Below are positions 7,900 to 15,188 of a stretch of 64,000 nucleotides of DNA, in pieces. The stretch is taken from the NCBI RefSeq assembly GCF_040610475.1, contig NZ_JBEXMJ010000013.1, positions 1 through 64,000 of the forward strand. The letters are read 5' to 3'. Position 1 is the first letter of the stretch; each line of letters starts with the position of its first letter. The notes below the pieces were generated by a model that did no database searches, was not told the DNA's origin, and worked only from the letters and a program-made list of their open reading frames with translations. Origin of the DNA: Actinopolymorpha sp. NPDC004070. GTDB lineage: Bacteria > Actinomycetota > Actinomycetes > Propionibacteriales > Actinopolymorphaceae. Both the position numbers and the translations under genes were made by a program.

Positions 7900-9702
7900 A
7901 TGCGAGAACTGGAACGGAACCGAGACGCCCCTGACCAGGGGGCGCCGACCGGGCTGCGCAGCCTCGCCGTGATCGGCGCCGGCCGCACCGGCGGTTCTGT
8001 CACACCCGCCGCCCGCGCCGCCGGGCTCGACGTCCGCGTCGGCACCCGGGGCACCGTCGCCGACGCCGCAGGTGGCTCCGACGTCACGTTGCTGTGCGTC
8101 CCCGACGAGTCGATCTCCGCCGTCTGCGCCGAGGTCGCCGCTGCGACCCACCTCCCCGCCTACGTCGGTCACGTCAGCGGTGCCACCGGCCTGGACGCCC
8201 TGGCGCCCGCCGCGGACCGTGGAGCGCAGACGTTCCGGTTGCACCCGCTGCAGACCATCCCGGCGGCGGGGACCAGCCTGGCCGGGGTCGCGGCGGCGGT
8301 CACCGGGTCCAGCCCGGCCTCGGCCGACGTCGCCCGCGCGCTCGCCCGCCGGCTCGGGATGGTGCCGTTCGACCTGCCCGAGGAGCACCGGGCCGCCTAC
8401 CACGCGGGTGCGGTGTTCGCGTCCAACTTCGTACTGGCCCTGGCGGAGACGGCGGCCGGCCTGCTCACCCGCGCCGGGGTGAAGGACGCCCGGGCGGCCC
8501 TCACGCCGTTGGTGCTGAGTACGGCCGCGAACTGGGCCAACTCGGGCCCGGCCGCGCTGACCGGCCCCATCGCCCGGGGCGACGAGGAGACCGTGCGCGC
8601 CCACCAGGAGGCGCTGGCCGACCTCGCCCCCGACCTGCTGCCGGCCTACGCAGCGCTTGCCGACCGCACCCGCGCCGTCGCCGCGGACCCGAGCTCGCCG
8701 AAGTCGGCGAAGCTCTCCGAGTCCCTTGCCCACAAGGGACTGTCCGACCAGCACCACCCAGGAGGTACGCCGGTGTCCACCCCGAAGATCGTCCGGACCC
8801 GGGAGGAGTTGCGGGCGGCGCTGGCACCCGCTCGCCGGTCCGGCGCCCGGATCGGCCTCGTACCCACCATGGGCTTCCTGCACGAGGGGCACGCCAGCCT
8901 GCTGCGTGCCGCCCGGGAACGCAGCGACGTCGTGGTGATGAGCCTGTTCGTCAATCCCACGCAGTTCGGCCCGAACGAGGACCTCGCGGCCTACCCACGC
9001 GACGAGTCGGCCGACCTCGCCGTGGCCGCCGCTGCCGGTGTCGACCTGGTGTACGCACCGGCCGCGGACCACGTGTATCCGCCCGGGTTCGCCACCACCG
9101 TCGAGGTCGGCGGCGAGCTCACCGGCGTGCTCTGCGGCGATCCCGCGCGCCGGGGCGCCGCCCACTTCCGTGGCGTCACCACCGTGGTGGCCAAGCTGCT
9201 CAACGCCGTCGGCCCGGACGTGGCGTTCTTCGGCCAGAAGGACGCCCAGCAGGCGATCGTCGTCCAGGCGATGGTGCGCGACCTCGAGCTCCCCGTCGAG
9301 ATCGCGGTCCTGCCCACCGTGCGCGAGCCGGACGGCCTGGCGATGAGTTCGCGCAACGTCTACCTCACCGCCGAGGAACGCGTCCGGGCCCGGGCACTGA
9401 ACCAGGCCCTGACCGCGGCCGACCGCACCGCCCGTGCCGCTGGCACGGGATTGAGCACCCGGGACGCACTGGCCGCCGCCGGGAAGGTGCTCGCCGACGC
9501 CGGAGTCGAACCGGAGTACCTCGAGGCCCGTGACGCGGAGAACCTCACCGTGGCGGAGCGGTTCGGCGACCGCCCCGTCCTGATCGCGGTCGCCGCCCGG
9601 GTGGGCCGCGCCCGGCTGATCGACAACGTTGTCGTCCACGTGGGCCACGTAGCTCGGGAAACCCGAGAAGCTCGAGAAGCCCAGGAAGTCCGAGGAGCAT
9701 GA
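7900..9702 (+). CDS. Rossmann/DUF2520 protein whose frame runs uninterrupted into PanC
   Basis: Residues 1-291 form a stand-alone-type protein. An NAD(P)-binding Rossmann domain (LAVIGAGRTGGSV from about residue 25) is followed by a DUF2520 helical domain (HPLQTIP, EEHRAAYHAGAVFASNF). This family resembles ketopantoate reductase or pyrroline-5-carboxylate reductase in fold and sits next to panC in many actinomycetes. It may supply the missing pantoate-forming reductase, but that is inference. There is no stop codon before the PanC domain, so ribosomes that do not stop would make a 600-residue DUF2520-PanC fusion. PanC also has its own excellent start at 8773. ATG 7900 lacks a clear ribosome binding site, so the exact start is uncertain. 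Confidence 0.75.
   Translation: MRELERNRDAPDQGAPTGLRSLAVIGAGRTGGSVTPAARAAGLDVRVGTRGTVADAAGGSDVTLLCVPDESISAVCAEVAAATHLPAYVGHVSGATGLDALAPAADRGAQTFRLHPLQTIPAAGTSLAGVAAAVTGSSPASADVARALARRLGMVPFDLPEEHRAAYHAGAVFASNFVLALAETAAGLLTRAGVKDARAALTPLVLSTAANWANSGPAALTGPIARGDEETVRAHQEALADLAPDLLPAYAALADRTRAVAADPSSPKSAKLSESLAHKGLSDQHHPGGTPVSTPKIVRTREELRAALAPARRSGARIGLVPTMGFLHEGHASLLRAARERSDVVVMSLFVNPTQFGPNEDLAAYPRDESADLAVAAAAGVDLVYAPAADHVYPPGFATTVEVGGELTGVLCGDPARRGAAHFRGVTTVVAKLLNAVGPDVAFFGQKDAQQAIVVQAMVRDLELPVEIAVLPTVREPDGLAMSSRNVYLTAEERVRARALNQALTAADRTARAAGTGLSTRDALAAAGKVLADAGVEPEYLEARDAENLTVAERFGDRPVLIAVAARVGRARLIDNVVVHVGHVARETREAREAQEVRGA
8773..9702 (+). CDS. panC: Pantothenate synthetase (pantoate-beta-alanine ligase)
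   Basis: PanC condenses D-pantoate and beta-alanine with ATP to make pantothenate, the vitamin B5 precursor of CoA. The 309-residue segment has the nucleotidyltransferase HIGH-type motif HEGH (37-40, in PTMGFLHEGHASLL), NPTQFGPNEDL, FFGQKDAQQ and the MSSRN loop. A perfect AGGAGG at 8760-8765, 7 nt before GTG 8773, marks a genuine internal initiation site although the frame is open upstream. The C-terminus ends in a short repetitive tail (ETREAREAQEV). ATGA overlap with panD indicates translational coupling. Confidence 0.95.
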   Translation: MSTPKIVRTREELRAALAPARRSGARIGLVPTMGFLHEGHASLLRAARERSDVVVMSLFVNPTQFGPNEDLAAYPRDESADLAVAAAAGVDLVYAPAADHVYPPGFATTVEVGGELTGVLCGDPARRGAAHFRGVTTVVAKLLNAVGPDVAFFGQKDAQQAIVVQAMVRDLELPVEIAVLPTVREPDGLAMSSRNVYLTAEERVRARALNQALTAADRTARAAGTGLSTRDALAAAGKVLADAGVEPEYLEARDAENLTVAERFGDRPVLIAVAARVGRARLIDNVVVHVGHVARETREAREAQEVRGA

Positions 9703-10127
9703 CCATGCAGCGCACCATGCTGAAGTCCAAGATCCACCGCGCCACGGTGACCGCGTGCGACGTGGACTACGTGGGCAGCATCACCATCGACACCGACCTC
9801 ATGCGGGCCGCCGACCTGCTGCCCAACGAGCAGGTGCACGTGTGGGACGTCGACAACGGCGCCCGCTTCGTCACCTACGTACTGGAGGGCGCGCCGGGCT
9901 CGGGCTCCATGCAGGTCAACGGCGCGGCCGCGCTGCTGGTGGAGCGGGGCCACAAGGTGATCGTGGCGTCGTTCGCGAGCTTCGACGCGGCCGAGCTCGC
10001 CACCCACGACCCCGCGGTCGTGCACGTGGACGCCGGCAACGCCATCGCCCTGGTCGGCTCCGACGCCGGGGTGCTGATGGACTCCCCGCTCGCGTCCGCC
10101 GCCGGTTTCGAACGGAGCGTCCCGTGA
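9699..10127 (+). CDS. panD: Aspartate 1-decarboxylase (pyruvoyl enzyme precursor)
   Basis: PanD makes beta-alanine from L-aspartate for PanC. The 142-residue proenzyme is expected to self-cleave between G26 and S27 (YVGSITID), turning S27 into the catalytic pyruvoyl group. The conserved first lysine (K9 in MLKSKIHRATVT) and the NGARF and NGAAA segments fit. The start overlaps the panC stop (ATGACCATG); a second ATG two codons on is an equally possible start. panB overlaps its stop by 4 nt (GTGA). Confidence 0.95.
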   Translation: MTMQRTMLKSKIHRATVTACDVDYVGSITIDTDLMRAADLLPNEQVHVWDVDNGARFVTYVLEGAPGSGSMQVNGAAALLVERGHKVIVASFASFDAAELATHDPAVVHVDAGNAIALVGSDAGVLMDSPLASAAGFERSVP

Positions 10128-11035
10128 GCACCCGGCCCGCGACCGGTTCCGGAGCAGGCACCGACGGAGCCGCTCCGGCCCGGGCCCGGCTCACCGTCGG
10201 CTCGCTCGCCCAGCTGAAGGCGACCGGCATGCCGATCACGATGGTGACGGCCTACGACTTTCCCTCCGCCCGGGTCGCGCAGGACGCCGAGGTCGACGTG
10301 GTGCTGGTCGGCGACTCCGCCGCGATGACCGTGCTGGGCCACGACTCGACGCTGCCGGTCGGGATGACCGAGATGCTGGTGCTCGCGGCCGCGGTCCGGC
10401 GTGGCCTGCGTACGCCTCTGCTGGTCGCCGACCTGCCGTTCGGGTCGTACGAGCGGTCCGACGAGCTCGCGATCGACAACGCCCAGCGGTTCGTCAAGGA
10501 GGCCGGGGCGGACGCGGTGAAGCTGGAACGCGGTGGCACCTCCGCCGACCGGGCCCGGGCGATCGTCGCCGCCGGCGTACCCGTGATGGGTCACGTCGGG
10601 CTCACCCCGCAGACGGCCGGCCAACTGGGCGGCTTCCGCGCCCAGGGCCGCACCGCCGCGGGGGCGACGCGCATCGCCGAGGAGGCCCTTGCCCTGCAGG
10701 AGGCCGGCTGCTTCGCCCTGGTGCTGGAGGCGATCCCGGCGGCGGTCACCGAGCAGCTGATGCCGTACCTCCACATCCCGGTGATCGGCATCGGCGCCGG
10801 GCCGGCCACCGACGGGCAGGTGCTGGTGTTCCACGACCTGCTGGGGATGTCGGCCGGCACCCCCGCGAGGTTCGTCAAGCGGTACGCCGACCTGCACGAG
10901 CAGATGGTGCGTGCCGTCGGCACGTACGCCGAGGAGGTGCGGATCGGGAAGTACCCCGGACCCGAGCACACCTACCGCATCGACGCCGAGGAGCTGCGGG
11001 CGTTCAGGGAGAGCCTGGCCGCGCGGGCGGTCTGA
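10124..11035 (+). CDS. panB: 3-methyl-2-oxobutanoate hydroxymethyltransferase
   Basis: PanB adds a one-carbon unit from methylenetetrahydrofolate to alpha-ketoisovalerate, giving ketopantoate, the first committed step of pantothenate synthesis. The 303-residue protein shows the family signatures VTAYDFPSARVAQDAEVD, LVGDSAAMTVLGHDSTLPV (metal and substrate site), GHVGLTPQT and GIGAGPATDGQVLV. GTG start overlaps panD by 4 nt. It closes a four-gene operon holding three pantothenate steps; the ketopantoate reductase step is not obvious unless DUF2520 fills it. Confidence 0.95.
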   Translation: MSTRPATGSGAGTDGAAPARARLTVGSLAQLKATGMPITMVTAYDFPSARVAQDAEVDVVLVGDSAAMTVLGHDSTLPVGMTEMLVLAAAVRRGLRTPLLVADLPFGSYERSDELAIDNAQRFVKEAGADAVKLERGGTSADRARAIVAAGVPVMGHVGLTPQTAGQLGGFRAQGRTAAGATRIAEEALALQEAGCFALVLEAIPAAVTEQLMPYLHIPVIGIGAGPATDGQVLVFHDLLGMSAGTPARFVKRYADLHEQMVRAVGTYAEEVRIGKYPGPEHTYRIDAEELRAFRESLAARAV

Positions 11036-11069
11036 AGGTCCGGCGCGGTCTGCGGTCTGCCCTGCGGCC

Positions 11070-11504
11070 CTAGCCCGGCGCGAGACTCGGGAAGCCGTCG
11101 ATCTCCAGGTCCAGCTCGACGGCCTGCGTCAAAGTGTTCTTGACGGTGCACGCGCCGAGCACCGCCCGCAGCGCGGGTACGCGTTCGGGCGGCAGGTCCG
11201 GCGGCACCACGACCCGCACGTGCACCGCCTGCACCCGGGCCGGACCGTCCGCCGCCATCGACGATGTCGCGCGGACCACCAGTCCCTCGGTGCCGACGCC
11301 GTGCCGGGTGAGGAACCGTCCGGCGAAGACGGCGACGCAGGCCGCCAGCGAGCCGATCAGCAATTCCACCGGGGTCGGCGCGGTGTCGGTCCCGCCCTCC
11401 TCGCGCGGCTGATCGACGTGCAGTTGGTGCCCGCGTACCTCCACGACGTACGCGTCGCCCTCCAGCGGGCGGACCTCGACCGGCGCCGGCTCGTGGCTGC
11501 TCAC
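11070..11504 (-). CDS. OsmC/Ohr family peroxidase-like protein
   Basis: OsmC-fold protein of 144 residues. The two conserved cysteines are present (SLAACVAVFAG and LGACTVKNTL), as needed for thiol-dependent reduction of organic hydroperoxides. The GTG start overlaps the stop of the upstream universal-stress gene by 4 nt (GTGA), so it is the last gene of a three-gene operon (USP-USP-OsmC). It is convergent with panB. Of the OsmC subgroups it looks more like the YhfA/OsmC-like class than Ohr, so the peroxidase role is likely but unproven. Confidence 0.87.
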   Translation of the reverse strand: MSSHEPAPVEVRPLEGDAYVVEVRGHQLHVDQPREEGGTDTAPTPVELLIGSLAACVAVFAGRFLTRHGVGTEGLVVRATSSMAADGPARVQAVHVRVVVPPDLPPERVPALRAVLGACTVKNTLTQAVELDLEIDGFPSLAPG

Positions 11505-12367
11505 CGGCGGGCCGCCCGTACGACCGCGACCGAGCAGTGCGCGTGGTGCAGCAGGGACTCGGCCACCGAACCGAGCAGCATGCGTTCCAGGCCGCCGCGA
11601 CCACGCGACCCGACGACGACCAGCTCCGCGCCCCGCGACGACTCCGACAGCAGCACCGCGGCGCGCCCCTCCAGCACGCTGGTGGTCACCGCGACGTCCG
11701 GGTACTTGGACCGGAAGCCGGCGAGGGACTCCGCGAGCCACACCATGTGCTCGTCGCGTCGGCGGGAGAAGGCGTCCGCGTCCCACTGCGCCTCGTCGGG
11801 GTGTTCCAGCCGCCAGCAGTGGATGGCGACCAGCGGCAGGCTGCGGCCGGCGGCCTCCTCGAATGCGAACTCCACCGCGCGTTCGGAGCACTCCGACCCG
11901 TCCACTCCCACGATCACCCGCGGGCCGGCCGGTGAGTGTTCCTTCGATGCCCGGGCCACGATCACCGGACAGCGTGCGTGGTGGGCGACGGCCGACCCCA
12001 CCGAGCCGAGCACCACCGAGGCCACCGTCGACCGCGCCCGCGAACCCACCACGATCAGCTCGGCGCCCGCGTCCTCGGCCTCCCCGAGAATCGCCGGTGC
12101 CGGCCGGTCGGCGACCACGGCTCTGGACACCTGGTCGGGGTCGAGCTGGTCGCGGGCGATGGTCACCGCCGCGTCCACGTCGGCGGTCTCAGCTTCGGTG
12201 TCCAGCTCGTCGATGCCGCGCATCGGGGCGGGAAGCTCGTGGGAGACGACGATGCGCAGGGGAAGCATCCGGTTGCGGGCTTCCTCGATGGCCCACTGCA
12301 GGGCCAGCCGGCTCTCCGCCGTTCCGTCGACGCCCACCACCACGGGGTGCCGGTTCCGATCGGTCAT
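11501..12367 (-). CDS. Universal stress protein with two UspA domains
   Basis: Two tandem UspA domains of about 140 residues each (288 in total). Each starts with a VVVGVDGT / VIVGVDGS strand and ends with the ATP-binding motif G-2x-G-9x-G-S/T: VVGSRARSTVASVVLGSVGS in the first and VVGSRGRGGLERMLLGSVAE in the second. Such proteins are induced by hypoxia, stationary phase and other stresses in actinomycetes. It overlaps its neighbours on both sides by 4 nt (ATGA and GTGA), so the three genes are co-translated. Confidence 0.92.
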   Translation of the reverse strand: MTDRNRHPVVVGVDGTAESRLALQWAIEEARNRMLPLRIVVSHELPAPMRGIDELDTEAETADVDAAVTIARDQLDPDQVSRAVVADRPAPAILGEAEDAGAELIVVGSRARSTVASVVLGSVGSAVAHHARCPVIVARASKEHSPAGPRVIVGVDGSECSERAVEFAFEEAAGRSLPLVAIHCWRLEHPDEAQWDADAFSRRRDEHMVWLAESLAGFRSKYPDVAVTTSVLEGRAAVLLSESSRGAELVVVGSRGRGGLERMLLGSVAESLLHHAHCSVAVVRAARR

Positions 12368-13563
12368 CGCAGGGCCTCCTCCCGCGGCCGGGCCGGCGGC
12401 TGGGTGGCCGGGCGGCGAGCCTGCGGAACGCGGATGCGCCGGCGAATGCGGTCCCTGGTCTTGTTCCCGGTCCCCTCCCCGGGGCCGTCGCCGGCCGGGA
12501 CGGGAACGAGTGCGACCGGGCACCGGGCCCGGTTGATCGCCGTGCATCCGAGGGTGGAACCGAGGAGTCCACTGACGCCCGCGTCCCGGCTGCCGACCAC
12601 GAGCAGGTCCGGCGGCCGCGCGATCCGCAGCGGCCCGGCCACCGTGCCGTCGCCCTGCGCGACCGCGACCTCCACGTCGGGGAAGGCCGAGCGGTGGGAC
12701 ACCAGCAGCGCCTCGACCTCATCCACGGCCGGTGCGCTCACCCCGTGCACGTGGGTGTCCAGGGCGCGGGTCCACCACTTGTCTCCGCGTGGCGGCACGG
12801 GCACGGCGAGCAGCCGGGCACCGCGCCGGGCGGCCACGTCGAACCCGAACCCCATCACGGCCCGTGTCGACGCCCCGCCGTCCACGCCGACCACCACGTG
12901 GGCGTCCAGCCCGTCCAGCAGGTGCCCGTCGCCCACCGGCAGACCCGACAGCGCCGGCGGCCCCTGCAGCCCGGGCAGTTCCGGCAGATTCGGCAAGCCC
13001 GTCAGGCCGGTCAGGCTCGTCAGGCCCGTCAGGCCCGTCGAAGTCGGGCGGGCCGACCTGCTGTCCTGCCGGGCGAGGACCACCGGCGGTACCGGTCGTC
13101 CCTCCCGCCCGGCTCGGTGCGCACCACGAAGGAACGCGAGCAGCACGCCCCTCCCCCGGGTGCCCACGACGACGAGAGCGGGATCGGCGACCGCCTGGCC
13201 GAGTACGTCGGGCAGCGGACCGGCGGCGGCCCAGGCGTACGCCTGCAGCGTGGGTTGCAGCGCCACCGCCGTCGCGACCGCGGCGTCGGCCAGCCGCCAG
13301 GCCCGTTCCCGGGTCGTCGGCGTCCCGCCCTCGTCGTCGTCGACGGCCCTCTGGCCGTCGCCCGGACCGGATTCACTTCCCACCGGCCCGTCGGCGGGTC
13401 GCCGGTCGGTACGAGGACGTTCGCCGTACGCCTGCACCACCACCAGTGGCAGCTGGCGGAGGACGGCCTCGCGGGCGGCCCAGTGCAACGCGGGGCTGGC
13501 CAGCGCCACCCCGTCGAACGTCACCACGACCGCCCGCGCGGGACGCGGCTGCCGACCGGTCAT
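12364..13563 (-). CDS. Divergent universal stress protein with a leucine-repeat linker
   Basis: The 399-residue protein has two UspA-like domains separated by a long linker. The first domain starts ARAVVVTFDGVAL and has a degenerate nucleotide loop (VVGTRGRGVLLAFLRGAH). The second starts HVVVGVDGGAST and ends VVGSRDAGVSGLLGSTLG. The linker (about 175-205) is a tandem TGL/TSL/TGLP repeat encoded by 9-bp DNA repeats. Within domain 1 a second disordered insert (about 50-80) is Pro/Asp-rich. It is the first gene of the USP-USP-OsmC operon and divergent from the site-2 protease gene. The first domain probably no longer binds ATP normally. Confidence 0.85.
   Translation of the reverse strand: MTGRQPRPARAVVVTFDGVALASPALHWAAREAVLRQLPLVVVQAYGERPRTDRRPADGPVGSESGPGDGQRAVDDDEGGTPTTRERAWRLADAAVATAVALQPTLQAYAWAAAGPLPDVLGQAVADPALVVVGTRGRGVLLAFLRGAHRAGREGRPVPPVVLARQDSRSARPTSTGLTGLTSLTGLTGLPNLPELPGLQGPPALSGLPVGDGHLLDGLDAHVVVGVDGGASTRAVMGFGFDVAARRGARLLAVPVPPRGDKWWTRALDTHVHGVSAPAVDEVEALLVSHRSAFPDVEVAVAQGDGTVAGPLRIARPPDLLVVGSRDAGVSGLLGSTLGCTAINRARCPVALVPVPAGDGPGEGTGNKTRDRIRRRIRVPQARRPATQPPARPREEALR
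12990..13042. repeat. 9-bp tandem repeat encoding a TGL-type linker
   Basis: Units related to GTCAGGCCC follow one another about six times inside the second universal-stress gene. They keep frame, so copy-number change would lengthen or shorten only the inter-domain linker. Confidence 0.7.
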
Positions 13564-13902
13564 CGAACGTCCCCCGATCTTTCCCCGCCCCTGGTGGCGA
13601 CCCAGGCGCCAGACTCGTCCGGCACGTACGGGTCGACGTAGAGACCAAGGTCCCGTACCGGCGAGTCCTTGGCCCTCGCCGGTTGCGAGAGCCGGCTCGA
13701 GGACCCGCCATGGTCAAGAGGTCCGTGCCGCCGGGTTCATACCCACCGGCCCCGGCTCGGACGCCAGGATCTGCGCGCCGGCCCCACGCGAGCACAGGGA
13801 ACGGGCCCTAATCCTCTGTAGGTCCCGGACCGGCGCGCGGACGCTTGGACCGGGGGTGCGGGCCTGTCGCCGGACGGCCCGCCGTTGACACATGGCCGAC
13901 TC
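13564..13902. promoter_or_regulatory. Divergent stress-gene promoter region with repeated GGTCCCGnACCGGCG boxes
   Basis: This 339-bp region between the USP operon and the site-2 protease has no gene. It holds a 15-bp element twice, GGTCCCGTACCGGCG at 13649-13663 and GGTCCCGGACCGGCG at 13821-13835 (one mismatch). The second contains the perfect palindrome GGTCC-C-GGACC. One copy lies near each divergent start, as expected for a shared activator. DevR/DosR-type boxes in actinomycetes are GGGAC/GTCCC-based, so a dormancy-type regulator is plausible, but the match to that consensus is only partial. Confidence 0.4.
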
Positions 13903-15153
13903 ATGAAACCGACGTTCACGCTGGGCCGCGTCGCCGGGATCTCGATCGGCGTGCACTGGTCGGTCCTGGTGATGATGCTGCTGGTCACCGAGATCGTGGC
14001 GGTGGCCATCCTTCCGGTGCAGGCGCCGATCGCCAGTACGGCGGTCGACTGGGTGGCCGGGGTGCTGGCGGCGGTCGCGTTCCTCGCGTCCCTGCTGGCG
14101 CACGAGCTCGCCCACGCGGTGGTCGCCCGGCGGTACGGCATGCCCGCCGACCGGATCACCCTGTGGCTGCTAGGCGGGGTGACCGAGCTCGGCACCAACC
14201 CGCCCAGCCCGCGCGCCGCCTTCCTGGTCGCCGGCGCGGGCCCGGCGGCCAGCCTGGTCCTCGGCGCGGTGCTCGGCGGGCTGGCCGCGGGTGCCGCCCT
14301 GCTCTCGCTGCCGACCGTGCTCCGCGAGGTGCTGACCTGGCTGGGGTTCGTGAACCTGGTGCTCGGCGTGTTCAACCTGCTGCCCGGTGCGCCGCTGGAC
14401 GGCGGCCGGCTGCTGCAGGCCGGACTGTGGAAGCGCTCCGGCGACCGGGCCAGGGCCGGAGTCTCGGCCGCTCGGGCCGGCCGGTTCCTCGGCATGACGC
14501 TGATCGCCCTCGGTGTGTTCCAGCTCGTGGCCGGCCAACTGGTCAGCGGTCTGTGGCTGGCCCTGATCGGCTGGTTCCTGGTCATGTCCGCGCTGTCGGA
14601 GGAGTCGACGACCGGGCTGCGTGAACGCCTGACCGGCGTGCGGCTGCGGGACGTGATGAGCCCGCAGCCGGTGACCGCCCCATCGTGGTGGACGGTGGAC
14701 ACCTTCCTGGAAAGGGTCGCCGAACACGACCACCACCGGACCTTCCCGGTGGTGGACATGGAGGGCCGGCCCGTACGGCTGGTCACCCTCACCGACCTGG
14801 TCCGCGTGCCCGAGCAGACGCGGGGCACCACCAGGCTCGCCGACCTCGGCCGGCCGCTGCGACCGGACGGGACCGCCGGCCCCGAGGACCTGCTGACGGA
14901 GCTCCCGGCGGGTACGTGGCAGCTGTCCGGCCGCGGGATGCTGCTGGTCGTCGAGGGCGGTCACGTGGTCGGCATCGTGAACACCCACGACGTGAACCGC
15001 GCCGTCGAGCTCGCCAACCTCGGCCACCTGCCCCGCCCCGGCGACGGCTCGGCCGGCGAACAGCCGAATCAGGCGGGGCATGCGGGTCAATCGGGCCGAA
15101 CGGGTCAGGGCACCTCGAGCCCGTACGTACCCGAGCAACGGCCCGGCGGTTGA
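13903..15153 (+). CDS. Site-2 protease-type M50 metallopeptidase with CBS domains
   Basis: An intramembrane zinc protease (416 residues) similar to the actinobacterial Rip3 group. The zinc motif HELAH is at 67-71 and the third-ligand motif NLLPGAPLDGG at about 160-170, both within six predicted membrane helices. A pair of CBS domains follows (about 245-370), likely sensing an adenine nucleotide. The tail is Gly/Gln-rich. ATG 13903 is preferred because homologues start MKPTFxLGR; a TTG six codons upstream is possible and neither has a strong ribosome binding site. Placement beside universal-stress genes suggests a stress role. No anti-sigma substrate is encoded nearby. Confidence 0.88.
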   Translation: MKPTFTLGRVAGISIGVHWSVLVMMLLVTEIVAVAILPVQAPIASTAVDWVAGVLAAVAFLASLLAHELAHAVVARRYGMPADRITLWLLGGVTELGTNPPSPRAAFLVAGAGPAASLVLGAVLGGLAAGAALLSLPTVLREVLTWLGFVNLVLGVFNLLPGAPLDGGRLLQAGLWKRSGDRARAGVSAARAGRFLGMTLIALGVFQLVAGQLVSGLWLALIGWFLVMSALSEESTTGLRERLTGVRLRDVMSPQPVTAPSWWTVDTFLERVAEHDHHRTFPVVDMEGRPVRLVTLTDLVRVPEQTRGTTRLADLGRPLRPDGTAGPEDLLTELPAGTWQLSGRGMLLVVEGGHVVGIVNTHDVNRAVELANLGHLPRPGDGSAGEQPNQAGHAGQSGRTGQGTSSPYVPEQRPGG

Positions 15154-15188
15154 CCGCCCGCCCGCACCACCCGGCCTACCATCGAAGG

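Noticed and set aside
13885..13890. TTGACA as a -35 box near the site-2 protease start
   Set aside because: No -10 hexamer at a suitable distance, and the position would place transcription start inside the gene; probably coincidence.
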